DNA of 64,000 nt, from contig CAUYUJ010016304.1 of the NCBI GenBank assembly GCA_963575745.1, positions 171,501-235,500 of the forward strand, in the 5' to 3' direction. Below, piece after piece: positions 44,131 to 54,822 of this stretch. The position numbers and the translations under genes are program-made. The stretch comes from Prorocentrum cordatum (Eukaryota > Sar > Dinophyceae > Prorocentrales > Prorocentraceae). Within the stretch, counting starts at the first letter, position 1. Each line of letters begins with the position of its first letter. A model generated the notes under the pieces. The model did no database searches and was not told the origin of the DNA. It was given only the letters and a program-made list of their open reading frames with translations.

Positions 44131-45477
44131 TCCTGCCACACGCGCGACAGCGCGCGCGCGGGGGTATGGGGGAGGGGAGGAGCGGGCACGACGGGGGGCC
44201 GACGACGCAGCGCGCAGGGCGCCCGGCCCGGGCGGGCTCCTCCTGTGGGAGAGCGGTGGCCGCGGAGATCACCTGCAGGTCACTCCTCCGCGCGCGCTCG
44301 GGGGGCGCGGCGGGGCAGGTGAGCGGCGTCGAGGGAGGCGACGGCGGAGAATTCGGAAGCGGGCCGTGGAGTGGCGGAGCAGCCGGAGCTCGCCGCCTCC
44401 GAAGATTCGGTGCGAGCACTGCCCCCCTCTCTTTCCCCCGGTACCGTCGAGTGCGGTGGCCGCCTCTCCCACGTGCTGTTTTTCGCACACGGGTGTTCAA
44501 CGCGTGGTTTACAACGCTGTGTTTTTGTTGGATCGGAAAGTTGTCGGCCTTCCAACTACTTCTGGTGTTCCCGCTACAGCGTTGCTCCTGTCTCGCCTGG
44601 CTCGTGGATGCGCCATACAGGTGCCATTTTGTTGTTTGACTCCCGGCGCGCACGCAAACCCTTCGTGCCAGGTGCAAGTACGCAGGCTGCGCCCTCCTAA
44701 TGGCTCTTACCGATGTGCTGCCCTATGCTATCCCTTTCAAGTTCTTTCACAACAGAAGCTTGTAAGGTGCCTCCTCGCTTCGGAGCGGCACCTGAAAAAT
44801 AATGCAGCGACGAACCAAGCCGACCTAAACAAGAAGTAGCCCAATGTACACACACACACACAACGGGGATACCGTCATACAGGCGCCGGATTTGAACGTC
44901 GGTCGGAAGAAGTGGGTAAAAGCATGAAGTAGGAAGGCGGCTCAAGTAGATTGGGCCCAGGCCCTCCCGGAGAAAAATATATAACAATCAAAGCCATGCC
45001 GATCGTTGAATGAGTAAGGCGCTCGAAGTAGATTGGGATCAGGGAATCCAGAAATACCTACATTTAACGACCAGCGAGTACCTGACCTGACCGCTGCAGC
45101 GTCATGCACAGCTCAGGGAGCGTGCATGGTCCGCTGGCTCCTCCTGCTCCTCCTGCTCCTCCTGCAGGAGCAAGGAACAGCGAGACCACCACCACCGGGG
45201 ACCACCAGCGGGGGGAGCCAGGGGATCTCCCCCTGGTGATGTGGTCCCCCCCCCTCTCGCTCGAGACATCCCCTGTCCCCAGCTCCGTGGAGGCATCGTG
45301 CACCTCCTCGCCGGAGGTGGCCCCCCTTTGCGGTGGCGGCGTCGCTCCTCCTCCCCCCCGCACCTGCTGCTCCTGCGCCCTGCTCTCCCCGAGCCTCCCC
45401 GACCATGCAGCGGATCGGCCCCCCGGCTCCTCCTGCTCCTCGTCCTCGTGCTGCCGCGGGTCCGCCCGCCGCCCACC
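44131..45477. other. No gene seen
   Basis: GC-rich to about 44450, then a mixed stretch with an ACACAC run near 44848 and a TCC/TGC tract near 45140-45175. No domain recognised. Confidence 0.45.
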
Positions 45478-45603
45478 TCCTGCAGATCCTCCCGCCCATC
45501 TTCCCCCTGCAGATCCACCCTCCCCATCAGAGCCTCCTGCAGATCCTGCTGCGAATCCACCTGCAGATCCACCCTCCTCTTGCAGATCCACCCTCCCCAT
45601 CGT
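45478..45603 (+). repeat. TGCAGATCCACCCTCC tandem repeat
   Basis: Five to six units of about 18-27 bp built on CTGCAGATCC with CACCCTCC or TGCTGCGAAT variants. Confidence 0.85.
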
Positions 45604-45968
45604 CCACGGTGCAGCGTCCCCCTCTGGATGCGCACCACACGATTCGGTGATCCGGGGAGCTCAGGGTCCTCTAGGACGCACCCCAGTCGGCGGCTGCAGA
45701 AGAACCCAGCGCAACGGGAAGGGATGAGTGGGACTCCTGCCCTTTCCCACCCCCGCTCCATGCACGCTGTTGTTCCTCCTCCTCTGTCTCCCCTTCTCCT
45801 CCTCGTCGTGCACCCTTTTCCTGTCCCCCCACCTCCTTCCCCTTGCACCCTTCCCTCCCCTCTGCCAACAACCCTCTCCGTCATCCTTCCCCTTTGTCTC
45901 CGGTTTCCGCACACTTCTTTTCCTCCGGGTTGTTCGTTCGATCGAAATTGATTCGGATACTGCTACCC
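45604..45968. other. No gene seen
   Basis: CT-rich sequence leading up to the spliced-leader-like word. Confidence 0.4.
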
Positions 45969-45992
45969 TCCGTAGCCAAAATTATGGCTCAA
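45969..45992 (+). other. Relict dinoflagellate spliced-leader sequence
   Basis: The bases TCCGTAGCCA, then AAATTAT, then GGCTCAA match the 22-nt dinoflagellate spliced leader (CCGTAGCCATTTTGGCTCAAG class). Differences are a 3-nt insertion, one substitution in the T run, and loss of the last G. In dinoflagellates this leader is added to mRNAs by trans-splicing, and relict copies in the genome mark genes that were reverse-transcribed and re-inserted. It lies 5' of, and in the same orientation as, the LINE relic starting at about 45.98 kb. It is not an SL RNA gene: no GT donor or Sm-like site follows. Confidence 0.6.
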
Positions 45993-46499
45993 TCCGCTTC
46001 CTGGGTCAAAGCTCGAGCTGGTGCTGGGGAGTCGCAGCCCCCCCCCCGCTACTCGGACTCCCCAATTGCCAGGGTGCGCGCCTAAGTTCAGTGAACCAAA
46101 TCAATTGAATCTGGTACCTGTCCGTTCCGTTGCACTGCAGCGGGAACGCGCACTGGGCTTGCCGAATTCGCTACCGGCGTGGCAAGACAACCCGTGACCA
46201 AGTCCATGGCCGCGCTCGCCAGAATGCTGTGCGTCCCGCGCGATCTGAACAGCGGCCTCCTGGTGGCGCACGGGCTGGCCATGCCTCGCGACAAGCTCGA
46301 GAACAGCTCAACCAACTCGAGAGGCAGAACGCCAACCTCCTCAGACCGCCGAAATCGCCCAGCCCACTGGCGACGGCGTCCACCGCTGCTGCTGCTGCTG
46401 CTCTTCAGGTGCAAGTTCTGGAGGAAGCTATCCAAAGCACTGGCCACCCTCGACAAATTCTCTGCCGTGCGCAAGTAGCTGCCTTCCGTGGCCTCAGCG

Positions 46500-46660
46500 A
46501 CGTTCCAAGACGGTCCCGAATCGCGGAACACTTGGCCCAGGGCGCCTACGATGGCTCCCAAGACCCCACAAGACGCCTTCGAGACGGCCCAAGAGCCTTC
46601 CCATAAGGGCCCCGAGAGACAAACAACCATGGTTTTCCTTTGGTGTTTCATCGATGCTGG
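46500..46660 (+). repeat. AAGACGGCC-type block inside the LINE relic
   Basis: CCAAGACGGTCCCGAATCGC and CCCAAGACCCCACAAGACGC units, closing with CATGGTTTTCCTTTGGTG, a weak match to module M5. It interrupts the coiled-coil part of the relic. Confidence 0.6.
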
Positions 46661-48042
46661 GGTTACCATCTCTTGAGCCCCGATCCCAGCTTCCTTCGTG
46701 TGTCGCCCAGCAGACTGAGCTGGTCCGCAAGGCCCAGCAAGTAGGCTTCACCAGAGACGCAAGACAAGGTCCACTCCGCCAAGTCGGAGGTGGAGGTCCT
46801 CAAAGAAAGAGCTTGCAACTAACTTACGCGTGTCCGCCGACGTCGCTCCCGTCAGCCTCGCCCCAGTGCTGACATGAAGGCATTGCTCGAGATGCCTGCC
46901 TTCAAAAAAGACGCCCAGGCGATGCAGGAGGCAATGCGGGCCAAGAGACAACCCACGTCGGGTGCACTTGCGCCCGAGCCCCGTGACCAGCCCACGCCGC
47001 CAGCTGCTGAGGACCTTGAGAAAGGGGAGATTGCTAAGACGATCGCGGCTTTCCGGGCCCAGGGGAGAAGGGGACAAGCGGGCCCTGTGTAACGCTCTGG
47101 CCAGAGCGGGGGTCAAGCGGACGAAGGTGGGCCCTGCACCAAGGCAACCCAGTGAGAGACGAGGAATACACAATTCGATATCAGCCCGCCGGTTCGCAGC
47201 CGATGTGGCGAGTCTTCGGAATTGCCGTCGATTGAACTTTGAGGCTGAGGGCTCTGGAGATGTCGTCCCAGGAAGTTTGATCAGCACGCTGGTTGACCTG
47301 GAAGGTTGGTCCCCTTTGCAGGTGTTGGTTACTTCCAGACATCACAAGGGCTGAGTGAGAGCAACCTGGATATCCTGGCCAAGGCCGGGCAGTGCATCCA
47401 GCACCAACCAGGAGCACGTGATGTCGGCACTGATTGGAATGTCTCCAACCCTCGTGCAAGAGTCCCGGTTTCCGAGGAGACTCGGACTGCCAACCATGGT
47501 GCCTGAGAACGCGACTTGTATATTTGCGAGCATTTCGACAGTAATCGTTTTCTTCCTTATGGAATCTGGGGTTTCGCGAGTGAACAACTCGATTACTTCC
47601 TGCACTCAACGTCACATCAGGCCCAATCGGCCAAGTTTTGTTCAAATGAGTACTTATGAAATACACGTTCGACAAATAGTGCACCGGCCGCGCTCTCAAA
47701 TGCCAGTTGGGTTTCCTTTCGGACCAAAACCGTAGTCACGGCAGTGGACGGCTGCTACTCTGCTTGCCGAACAAACCGCGCGACGGATCGGTGGGAGAGG
47801 CCTGGCACAAGCTCAACTCAGCCTGGAAGGATCTCATGGGCGATACTAAATTTGGTACTTCTGCCACCTATTGCTAAACCTGATTTTCGCAGCGAGCCCT
47901 TGAGAGCATAATGGGCATCCCTCTTCTAATTATCGTCCCAGAACGTTGGATGACAGCGTTCAGATTTCTGTGGGATGGCGGCGCCTGCATCACGTGCTGG
48001 ACTATCTCATGACTCTGGCGCGCTCGGCACCAGATTTGCATG

Positions 48043-48222
48043 CGGTCGGACCTAAGACAGAAAAACAGTCTTCAAGAACATGAGATCCTCCGCCGGCCAA
48101 ACACCCCTAAACCAAAAGATCACTCGAAGATACCCCCCAGGATGCACAATAACATCCAACAAGCACGAAGAACCTTATGGTATCCTCCCCGAACTGACTT
48201 CGATCGTATGCTAGGTCCGAGC
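48043..48222. mobile_element. TIR family E, copy 2
   Basis: Left CGGTCGGACCTAAG, right CTAGGTCCGAGCG. Interior TTCAAGAACATGAGATCCTC and CCTCCCCGAACTGACTTCGA as in copies 1 and 3. Inserted within the LINE relic. Confidence 0.7.
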
Positions 48223-48361
48223 GTAGCAGCATTTCCCTGGCCAACGCTGGTGCAGGGATGTCGGTCCGTTTTGATGCCGTTCGTGGCCAGCCTCGGCGCC
48301 TTGCCCAGCATTCCACAGGAAGCGATTCCATGTTGAGACTGGGCACAATCGGTCCTTCTTG

Positions 48362-48558
48362 TCGGCGGCGAGCAAGGGGAGACAATGAGAAGGATCAAGC
48401 CTTCTCAGAAGGCGGCGCGGCTTCTCAGAAGGCCTCTGGTCTTCTGAGAGGTTTTCTGCGTCTACGGGGAAAACAGAAAACTTCTCAAAGGCCGGAAGAC
48501 TTCCGAGCCTTCTGAGAAGACCCGCCCGTTCTCACTTCCCCCGCGGGCTCGCCGCCGA
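48362..48558. mobile_element. TIR family C, copy 1 (197 bp)
   Basis: Long inverted ends: TCGGCGGCGAGC, then AATGAGAAGG and CTTCTCAGAAGG at the left; CCTTCTGAGAAG, CGTTCTCACTT and GCTCGCCGCCGA at the right, about 50 bp in all. Non-coding. Confidence 0.8.
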
Positions 48559-50603
48559 ATCACACGCGATTGCGATGAGGCTGTCAAGGAGGCGCTGGTG
48601 AAAGACAACAGGAAAATCGTGGAATGAATGGCCGGAGCAGGCCCTGGCAGGCAACGCCAGAGGCTTCCACCGACTCACCTGATTGAAGCAAGCCTGCATG
48701 TCTACAGTTCTGTCCAAATCTCCAGGAATCGTCTCAGCGAGCCACGTGGATCTCTTGGCCGATGAGGCCCAGACCCTCTCGGAGTTCTGGCATGCTTATG
48801 GATGCCCCCCCCTGGCTGGCATGCCTGACCTGGACTGCGTTCCACGAGCCGCGGTGCCAGGTATCCGCGCGGCCGCGTACTCTGCGGTGGAAGGACGCTT
48901 GGCCAGGCCTTGCTGTCGGCATGTCCGATGCCGAGCTTCAGAGTGCTAGGGGGGGCCCCGAGGAGTTGTAAAGTTCCCTCTCATTGCGGCCCTTCCCTCG
49001 CTGCCAAGGTGGTCCTCCACGGCTGCCCGGTTTAGAAGGCCGGCGTTGCCCTGGCCATCCAGTGTGCCAGCGTTGCTTGAATTGATGCCGCCCACCCCTC
49101 GATGGCCTCCCCCTGCGCGTTAGCTCGTGCGCATTTTCCAGCAGGTGGCCCATCAGGTCAAAGGCGACTTCTCAGGGAGGCGCAGCAAGGGCCCGGAGCA
49201 CCGCATGCTGATATCGCTGCACCGCATAGGATGGCAGACAGAACATGTTTCGTGCTGGGAGGACGACTTGCAAAGGGAGGTAGATTTGTTGTATACCTCC
49301 CCTGCTACAGTCGCCATGCTTCCTTCCCACGGGGGGACTTCCTGGTTTCTGCGGGGGCGGGGCGTGCGTGGACCCGATTCGGACCATGGTATGCACCAGT
49401 AGGAAATGCACCCCGAGAGCCATGTCTGTGATTGCTAATTTATGTTGCATCGGGATTTGGACTTAAGGCAGGGTCGGTACTTCAGGGTATCAAATCGACG
49501 GGCTTTGCACACTGTGCGAACAGCCAGATTCGCTGCCTCACCGACACTGGGAATGCAACCACCCTGACGTGGTACAAGCTCGGGAGGCCACAACGTCGCC
49601 TGGGCTAATGAAGGAGGCTCGTGCTTCCAGCCCAAACGATGTCATTTGTCGGACCAAAAAAAAACTGTTTTCGATCACCCGGCATCTTCATGGCTGGCAC
49701 CATTTCCTCACGTCGCGACAGACATTCACGATTCTGGCGGCGCCCTCCTTCCGATGGAGGCCATGGGGGAGTTACAAAAGACAAGAGTCTGACGTTGCTC
49801 CAGACGGACGGCGCTTGCTCTAGACATCCGGTCCCGGATCATACTGAAGCGTCCTAGGCGAGGGTATGTTTTGGAGATGGCCTCAGCATTCAAGCCAGAG
49901 TTCAAGGTGTTGCTTGGGACGGGCTTCCCCAGACCCCTCAGGAAGGTGAGCATGTATTTCTAACGTAGCTGAGCTGTTTTGCACGTAGCCCCTGGCAGCC
50001 TAATTCTGACTGCCTAGGTGCTGTCAGGCGCCCTGGGTCGGTCGCAACCATTCAGCTTCAATGCAGACATATGCAGACAGATGTGTGCGGGCGCACGCTG
50101 GGCTGCAATGCAGAAGAACGCTCAGAAATTCGTCTTGCCTGCTAAGCAGGCCCCTGACCACCGAAGCCTCAAGATTATCGAAGCGCTACCGATGCATGAA
50201 CAGAGGATTAGTCCAGCGATGCGACTGAACGTCTTATCTTACCAAGCAGGCCCTGCTCAAAGATCATCAGACCTCCGCGGCTGCGATGGTGGATTTGAAT
50301 TTAGTCAAATGCAAGGCGATCGCGAGGGTCGTTGCAGATTTTGCCGCTGTTCCCCAACGCGGAAATGAAGTGGAGCCCCCGCCCACCTGAGCCAAGACTG
50401 CACGAATTTGTTGGGCAGGCTGCGCCAAGGGAATGAACTTCGGAATGAGAACCTCGTCTGGGCGGAGCGGGCGAGGCCTTGACCTCGCACAAATAGCAAG
50501 CGGGCTGCGAATTTACTCAGAGAGTGAACTCGTCACAAAAATAGCGTCTCCAATTTCGTCTACTGTGCATCCTCGGTAGCCACTTTGAGACATTCTGTGT
50601 TGT

Positions 50604-51175
50604 TCACGTCAGAACTGTTGCGGCTTCGTCTCTTTCGTACACTGCTGGACATGGGAAATCAGCTACGTCATCATCCCATCGGTGCTGCTGTCCTCCCAAG
50701 TCCCAGTGCCCCATCTGAAGAGTATGAAGGCTAGGTTGCCAGTTGACAGCACGCTGAAACCATTCTTGAGTGGGTCGCGTCACGACTCGTGCGGCGCACC
50801 TCCATACCATTCGTTGGTGCTTCACGTTCCAATCATCCTTATTGTGCTTACGCATCAAGCTTTCTGATTGTCTTGTCGTGCGCTTCCACGCCTGCCATCC
50901 GAGGCTTTCACGTGCGTCGTTGTTGTCGGAGATGTCGTTGCTAGTGCTTGCTTTGAGGTAGGTAGTTGGCGGTCGATGGTGTTTAGCTTCTCCGTGCGCG
51001 CATGGTTCGCAGGGTCGTGGTTTAGCCGTCGTTTGGGTCGTGATTGCGTTGTTCGCCGAGGATGGCCGTATAAAGTCAGTGGTATAGCGTCGCCGTGGGG
51101 AGCCGACAATCATTCGTATCATGCGCTGCTGGGTTCATCGCAGCTGCTGGTTGGTGCAGAGGCTCGGTCGAAGTC
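50604..51175 (-). pseudogene. LINE fragment: region C-terminal to the RT core
   Basis: The minus-strand frame is open from 51122 to 50604, with similarity continuing a little upstream to about 51175 behind an in-frame stop. It reads TQQRMIRMIVGSPRRR at the start and NVKHQRMVWRCAARVV then QQHRWDDDVADF near the end. This order is typical of the segment after the RT core in many LINEs (a QRRMLR-type helix, then a GRPRxRWDDD-type motif). The RT core and everything 5' of it are missing. It faces the plus-strand relic tail to tail at about 50.5 kb. It is a separate insertion because orientation and content differ. Identification rests on these motifs only. Confidence 0.65.
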
Positions 51176-51708
51176 CTAGTTGCCGCCCCATGTTGCACCG
51201 TCGGCGCGACAGGGAAAGGGGCAGAGAGCAGAGAGCAGAGCGCGCCTGTGTCCGCTGGAAGGCGGGGCCTGGAAGACCAGCGCGGGCGGGCCAGAGCCCG
51301 CAGTCGCAGGTGCGGAAGTCGTGATGAATGACGCGTGTGCGTGGTGTAGGAGTGCCTGTTCTAGACTGCGCCATTGCATGCCGTCTCGTGCTGGTGCAAG
51401 GCGTCCTCCACTGCTCGGTTGGAGAGGCCCGTCTGCTGCAATATAGTGTTGGTATCGGAAAGGAAGGAGGGAGGGAGGAGGCGAGACGAGGCGAGGCGTG
51501 GCGTGCTATGCCTGGCCAAGATTGCCGAACCGCGGGGGGCAAGGCGAAGGGCCGCAGACCTCACATGTCGTTCCTGCGCACGAAGTCGGACTCGCGGCAA
51601 CTCCAGTCCCCAGCGAACTTGTACGTACCATACTTCGAAGGGTCGTTGCAGGAATGGGGGGGCAGGGGAGAGAAACGGGGAGGAGGGAGGGGCGTCGAGG
51701 CTATTAGA

Positions 51709-51923
51709 GGCCTCTTAGATGGGGTCCGAGTAGATGGGGTCGGAGGATCGCGCCGCATCGCCACTGCATCGACGATGCGTCGGCGATGCATCCGCGACGT
51801 CGGCGACGGATCGGTGACGTCGGCGTGGAGTAAATCGGTCTCCACGTCGGGCCGCATCGTCGATGCATCGACGATGCGGCGCGATCCTCCGACCCCATCT
51901 ACTCTGACCTCATCTAGGATACC
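51709..51923. mobile_element. TIR family B, copy 2
   Basis: TTAGATGGGGTCCGAGTAGA and TGGGGTCGGAGGATCGCGCC at the left mirror GGCGCGATCCTCCGACCCCA and TCTACTCTGACCTCATCTAG at the right, about 48 bp of inverted repeat. A TA flanks the GATG end on each side. Confidence 0.85.
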
Positions 51924-51945
51924 TGGACTGTCGGGCCTCCCCTTA

Positions 51946-52097
51946 GGTCGGGCATGTCCCCCTGCAGGCGAATTTTGGAGGAACAATTAAAACATGCGTC
52001 AAAACAAGTTCAGACATGATCAAACATGATAGAAACATCATCCCCCGCTATCTTTCTGCCTCTTGTTGACTTTTCCTGTACAGGGACAGGCCCAGCT
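51946..52097 (+). mobile_element. TIR family A copy (152 bp), diverged right end
   Basis: TA then GGTCGGGCATGTCCCCCTGC at the left; TGTACAGGGACAGGCCCAGC then TTA at the right. A-rich interior. Confidence 0.75.
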
Positions 52098-52269
52098 TAA
52101 GCCTCCCCCCCCGCCTCCCCCCCCCGCCCCCCTCGGGGAGAGCGCGCGCGAACGGCTCCTGCCCGCGGCCTGGTCGGGGCCCGCGCCCGCCAGCCCCTGG
52201 CCCGCGGAGGTCTGCGCCAGCAGCGGCGCCGCGGGGGCTGGGCCTCTCGACAGGTGGAAGAGGCCAGGA

Positions 52270-52640
52270 CGACGAACCCGACGACACCTCCTCCTCCTCC
52301 TCCTTCCTCCTCCTCCTAACTCCTCCTCCCTACTCCCTCCTCCCTCCCCCCCTCCCCCTCCCCCCCCTCCCTCCTCCTCCTCCTCCTCCTCCTTCCTCCT
52401 CCTCCTCCTCCGCCTCCGCCGAACTCCTCCTCCCTACTCCTCCTCCCTCCTCCCTCCCCCTCCCTTCCCCTCCTCCTCCTCCTCCTCTTCCTCCTCCTCC
52501 TTTCCTCCTTCTCCCTCCTCCTCCTCCTCCTCCTCCCTCTCCTCCTCCTCCTCCCTCCTCCCTCCCCTTCTCTCCCTCCTCCTCCTCCCCCTCCTCCCTC
52601 CTCCTCTTCCGCCTCCTCCTCCCTCCTCTCGTCCGGGCCC
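52270..52640. repeat. Long TCC/CCT tract
   Basis: About 370 bp of CTCCTC and CCTCC with few interruptions. Confidence 0.95.
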
Positions 52641-52824
52641 GGACGACGCAGCCGACGTCCTCCTCGGTGGCATGGCCGGCGCCCTGCTCGACTCGCCCAG
52701 GCGGGCGCCCGATCCGAGGCCGCCGCCCGGGCGCAGCGGAGGCCTGCCGCCGATCCGGCCAGGCGTGCAGCGGAGGCCTGCCGCCAGGACTGAGGGCACC
52801 CGTCGGTCGGAAGAAGTAGCTCTA

Positions 52825-52989
52825 GGTCGGGCATGTCCTCCTACAGGCGGATTTTTTTGAGGAAAAATGGAAAATAGAGAAAAAACAACAACAAATACAC
52901 AACATATTCAGACAAAGCACTCGAGCATCGTCCCCAGACTGTTTTTGACTGTGTTTGAATATTCCTCCTGTAGAGGGGTACGCCCGACT
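52825..52989 (+). mobile_element. TIR family A copy (165 bp)
   Basis: TA then GGTCGGGCATGTCCTCCTAC; right end GTAGAGGGGTACGCCCGACT then TA. The interior CGTCCCCAGACTGTTTTTGA matches the 14687 copy. Confidence 0.85.
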
Positions 52990-53014
52990 TACAAGTAGCA
53001 AACAACCTGAAGTA

Positions 53015-53180
53015 CAGTGGAGGCACGAGTACAAGAAACCTTCCACAAGAAACCCAACCCTGAGACCCCAGGACGTCCATCGATGTTCGGTGTGGGTACG
53101 TCCTGCTTTCCATCGCAAAACCATCAAAACCCAAGAAACCCAGAGGTAAGCAGGGTGTTTCTTAGCATGGGTCTCCACTG
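53015..53180. mobile_element. TIR family G, copy 2 (166 bp)
   Basis: TA-CAGTGGAG at the left and CTCCACTG-TA at the right. Interior ACAAGAAACCCAACCCTGAG and CCCAAGAAACCCAGAGG. Confidence 0.8.
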
Positions 53181-53182
53181 TA

Positions 53183-53206
53183 TTGGCGGCGAGCGAGGGG
53201 AGGGAA
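53183..53206. mobile_element. Isolated end of TIR family C
   Basis: TTGGCGGCGAGCGAGGGGAG matches the outer end of family C and abuts copy 2 of family G. Confidence 0.45.
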
Positions 53207-53437
53207 ATGTCACTGCACCGACCTTGCAGACGCGCTGCCGCGGATTTTTGCCACGTGGAGATGCAAAGCCACGAAACGGCGAGCGAAAAACGAAATTGAA
53301 TTCACGTGGATTTTCGTGTAGTCTTCATTCCTGACCAAACAACCGCAAGAAATACACTTCGATATCCAGAACGAAAATCTTCAAGACAATCCGGGCCCAT
53401 CCCATTGTTTTCCAAGCGATATCCGCTCTTAGATGTT

Positions 53438-53627
53438 GCCGCCATGAGAAGTGAGAAGGAGAAGGCCGTCTCAAAGGCGGCACGATTTCTCATCAGAAGC
53501 CCTCGCGCCTTCTAAAGAGCTTCCTGTGCATTCGGGGGAGGCTCGGAAAGCTTCTCAAAGGCCGGGGGACTTCCGAGCCTTCTGAGAAGCCCTTCTCCTT
53601 CTCACGCCCCCCCAAGGCTCACCGCCG
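53438..53627. mobile_element. TIR family C, copy 2
   Basis: AGTGAGAAGGAGAAGGCC at the left mirrors CCCTTCTCCTTCTCACGC at the right; CTCACCGCCGA closes the outer right end. Interior TTCTCAAAGGCCGGGGGACT and CTTCCGAGCCTTCTGAGAAG. Confidence 0.75.
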
Positions 53628-53774
53628 AAAGTAGGAAGGCGGACAGGCTCAGGCCCCCCAGATAATAGTGAAACACTGCGAAAGCATATCGACTCTTGAA
53701 GTAGGAAGGCGCTTGAAGGATAGTTATTGGGATCTGGAGATCCAATCATACCTACTTTGAACGACCAGCGTGTA

Positions 53775-53886
53775 AGGATGCACGATAAGGATGAGAGGGC
53801 CTTGGAAGGTCATGCGAACACTTTTCCAGCGGGGTGCGCCCAACGAAAGCGGCCAGGGATGGGCCGACGGGAAAAGATGCACGACA
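53775..53886. mobile_element. TIR family F, copy 2
   Basis: AGGATGCACG start, GGGCCTTGGAAGGTCATGCG, AACGAAAGCGGCCAGGGATG. It is cut off by family E. Confidence 0.6.
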
Positions 53887-54090
53887 CGGCCAGACCCAGG
53901 ACATAAGAACGTCCTTCAATAGCATGAAGCCCTGCGCCGGCCAAGCCAAACTAAATAACTGTCGAGGGTACCCTTCCGACATCGCCAAGACACCGTTTAG
54001 CTCAAGCCCGGACAAGAACGTTCAACAAACACGAAGAACATCAGGGTACCCTCCCCGAACCGACCTAGATCTTCTACCTCGGTCCGACCG
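53887..54090. mobile_element. TIR family E, copy 3, between two family F copies
   Basis: CGGCCAGACCCAGG at the left and CCTCGGTCCGACCG at the right. Interior AAGAACGTCCTTCAATAGCA and GGTACCCTCCCCGAACCGAC. Confidence 0.7.
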
Positions 54091-54214
54091 TAAGTATGCG
54101 AGGACCTTGGAAGGCCACGCCGACACTTTCTCAGCGTGGCGCGGCCAACGAAAGTAGCCAAGGAGGGGCCGAAGGGAAAGGATACGAGGGATCCCTTGGA
54201 ACGTCGCTTATCCT
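54091..54214. mobile_element. TIR family F, copy 3
   Basis: TAAGTATGCGAGGACCTTGG, CGGCCAACGAAAGTAGCCAA and TCGCTTATCCTTGC. Confidence 0.65.
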
Positions 54215-54436
54215 TGCTGTCAGTGTCGAATGTAGGACCCAGACGAAAATAGGATCGGGTCGGATCGAAGAAATCACGCCGTGATTGGGCATCAGAGAAG
54301 CAGCAACTTCTAACTTCGAGCTGGACGTCCTTGGATTGGAAACTGCGGCCCGTCTCTCCCAAAACGCAGCCCTGCAATACTGTATTGTGGCAAGTGGGCC
54401 TGCCTGTGCAACCGCAACTTGTCGGGGACAGGAATT

Positions 54437-54518
54437 ACTTGAAGCCCTCGGAAACGTGTAAGAAGCCTTCTCGGAAAGCTCCGAGCCCTTCTAAGAAGCA
54501 ACTAGCCTTCTTGGAAGG
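54437..54518. mobile_element. TIR family C-like fragment
   Basis: AGCCTTCTCGGAAAGCTCCG and CCTTCTAAGAAGC words only; no intact ends. Confidence 0.45.
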
Positions 54519-54649
54519 GCCTCCAGCAGACATCCGATGTCTTGGCTGCGGCCGAACCATGGGGGGCTGAAAGCACGACCCAGCTTGTCATCCCGAGACG
54601 TTGCTTGACAAACCCGGGATCTGGCGGGGGGCCCCGTGAACCCAGCATC

Positions 54650-54768
54650 ATCATCTTCATCGTCGTCATCATCAGCAGCAGCATCGACGTCTTCATCATC
54701 GATATCACCAATTCGAACATCAAAGATATCACCATCACCATCACCATCACCATCACCATCACCATCAC

Positions 54769-54822
<54 letters not shown>

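Larger units (their letters stand above)
45983..50500 (+). pseudogene. Ancient, frameshifted LINE relic (coiled-coil, endonuclease, zinc-knuckle and RNase H-like pieces)
   Basis: A decayed retrotransposon readable only in pieces. About 46190-46485 encodes a Gln/Glu-rich, coiled-coil-like stretch (QLNQLERQNANLL). About 46749-46826 and 46874-47092 carry further charged helical pieces (SAKSEVEVLKER). About 47310-47735 resembles an exonuclease-endonuclease-phosphatase domain: GLSESNLDILAKAG and VGTDWNV in one frame, then after a frameshift PENATC, VIVFFLMESG and IRPNRPSFVQ. About 48600-48930 has pieces like the spacer before RT (SWNEWPEQALAGNARGFH). At 49506-49556 is a zinc-knuckle-like CTLCEQPDSLPHRHWEC. 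A weak RNase H-like tail follows at about 50020-50370. No RT catalytic core was found. Two TIR elements (48043-48222 and 48362-48558) and an AAGACGGCC block interrupt it. The match to dinoflagellate LINEs rests on remembered family patterns, so piece boundaries are approximate. Confidence 0.7.

Noticed and set aside
45969-45992. SL RNA gene
   Set aside because: The leader word has an insertion and lacks the downstream splice donor, so it can only be a relict.
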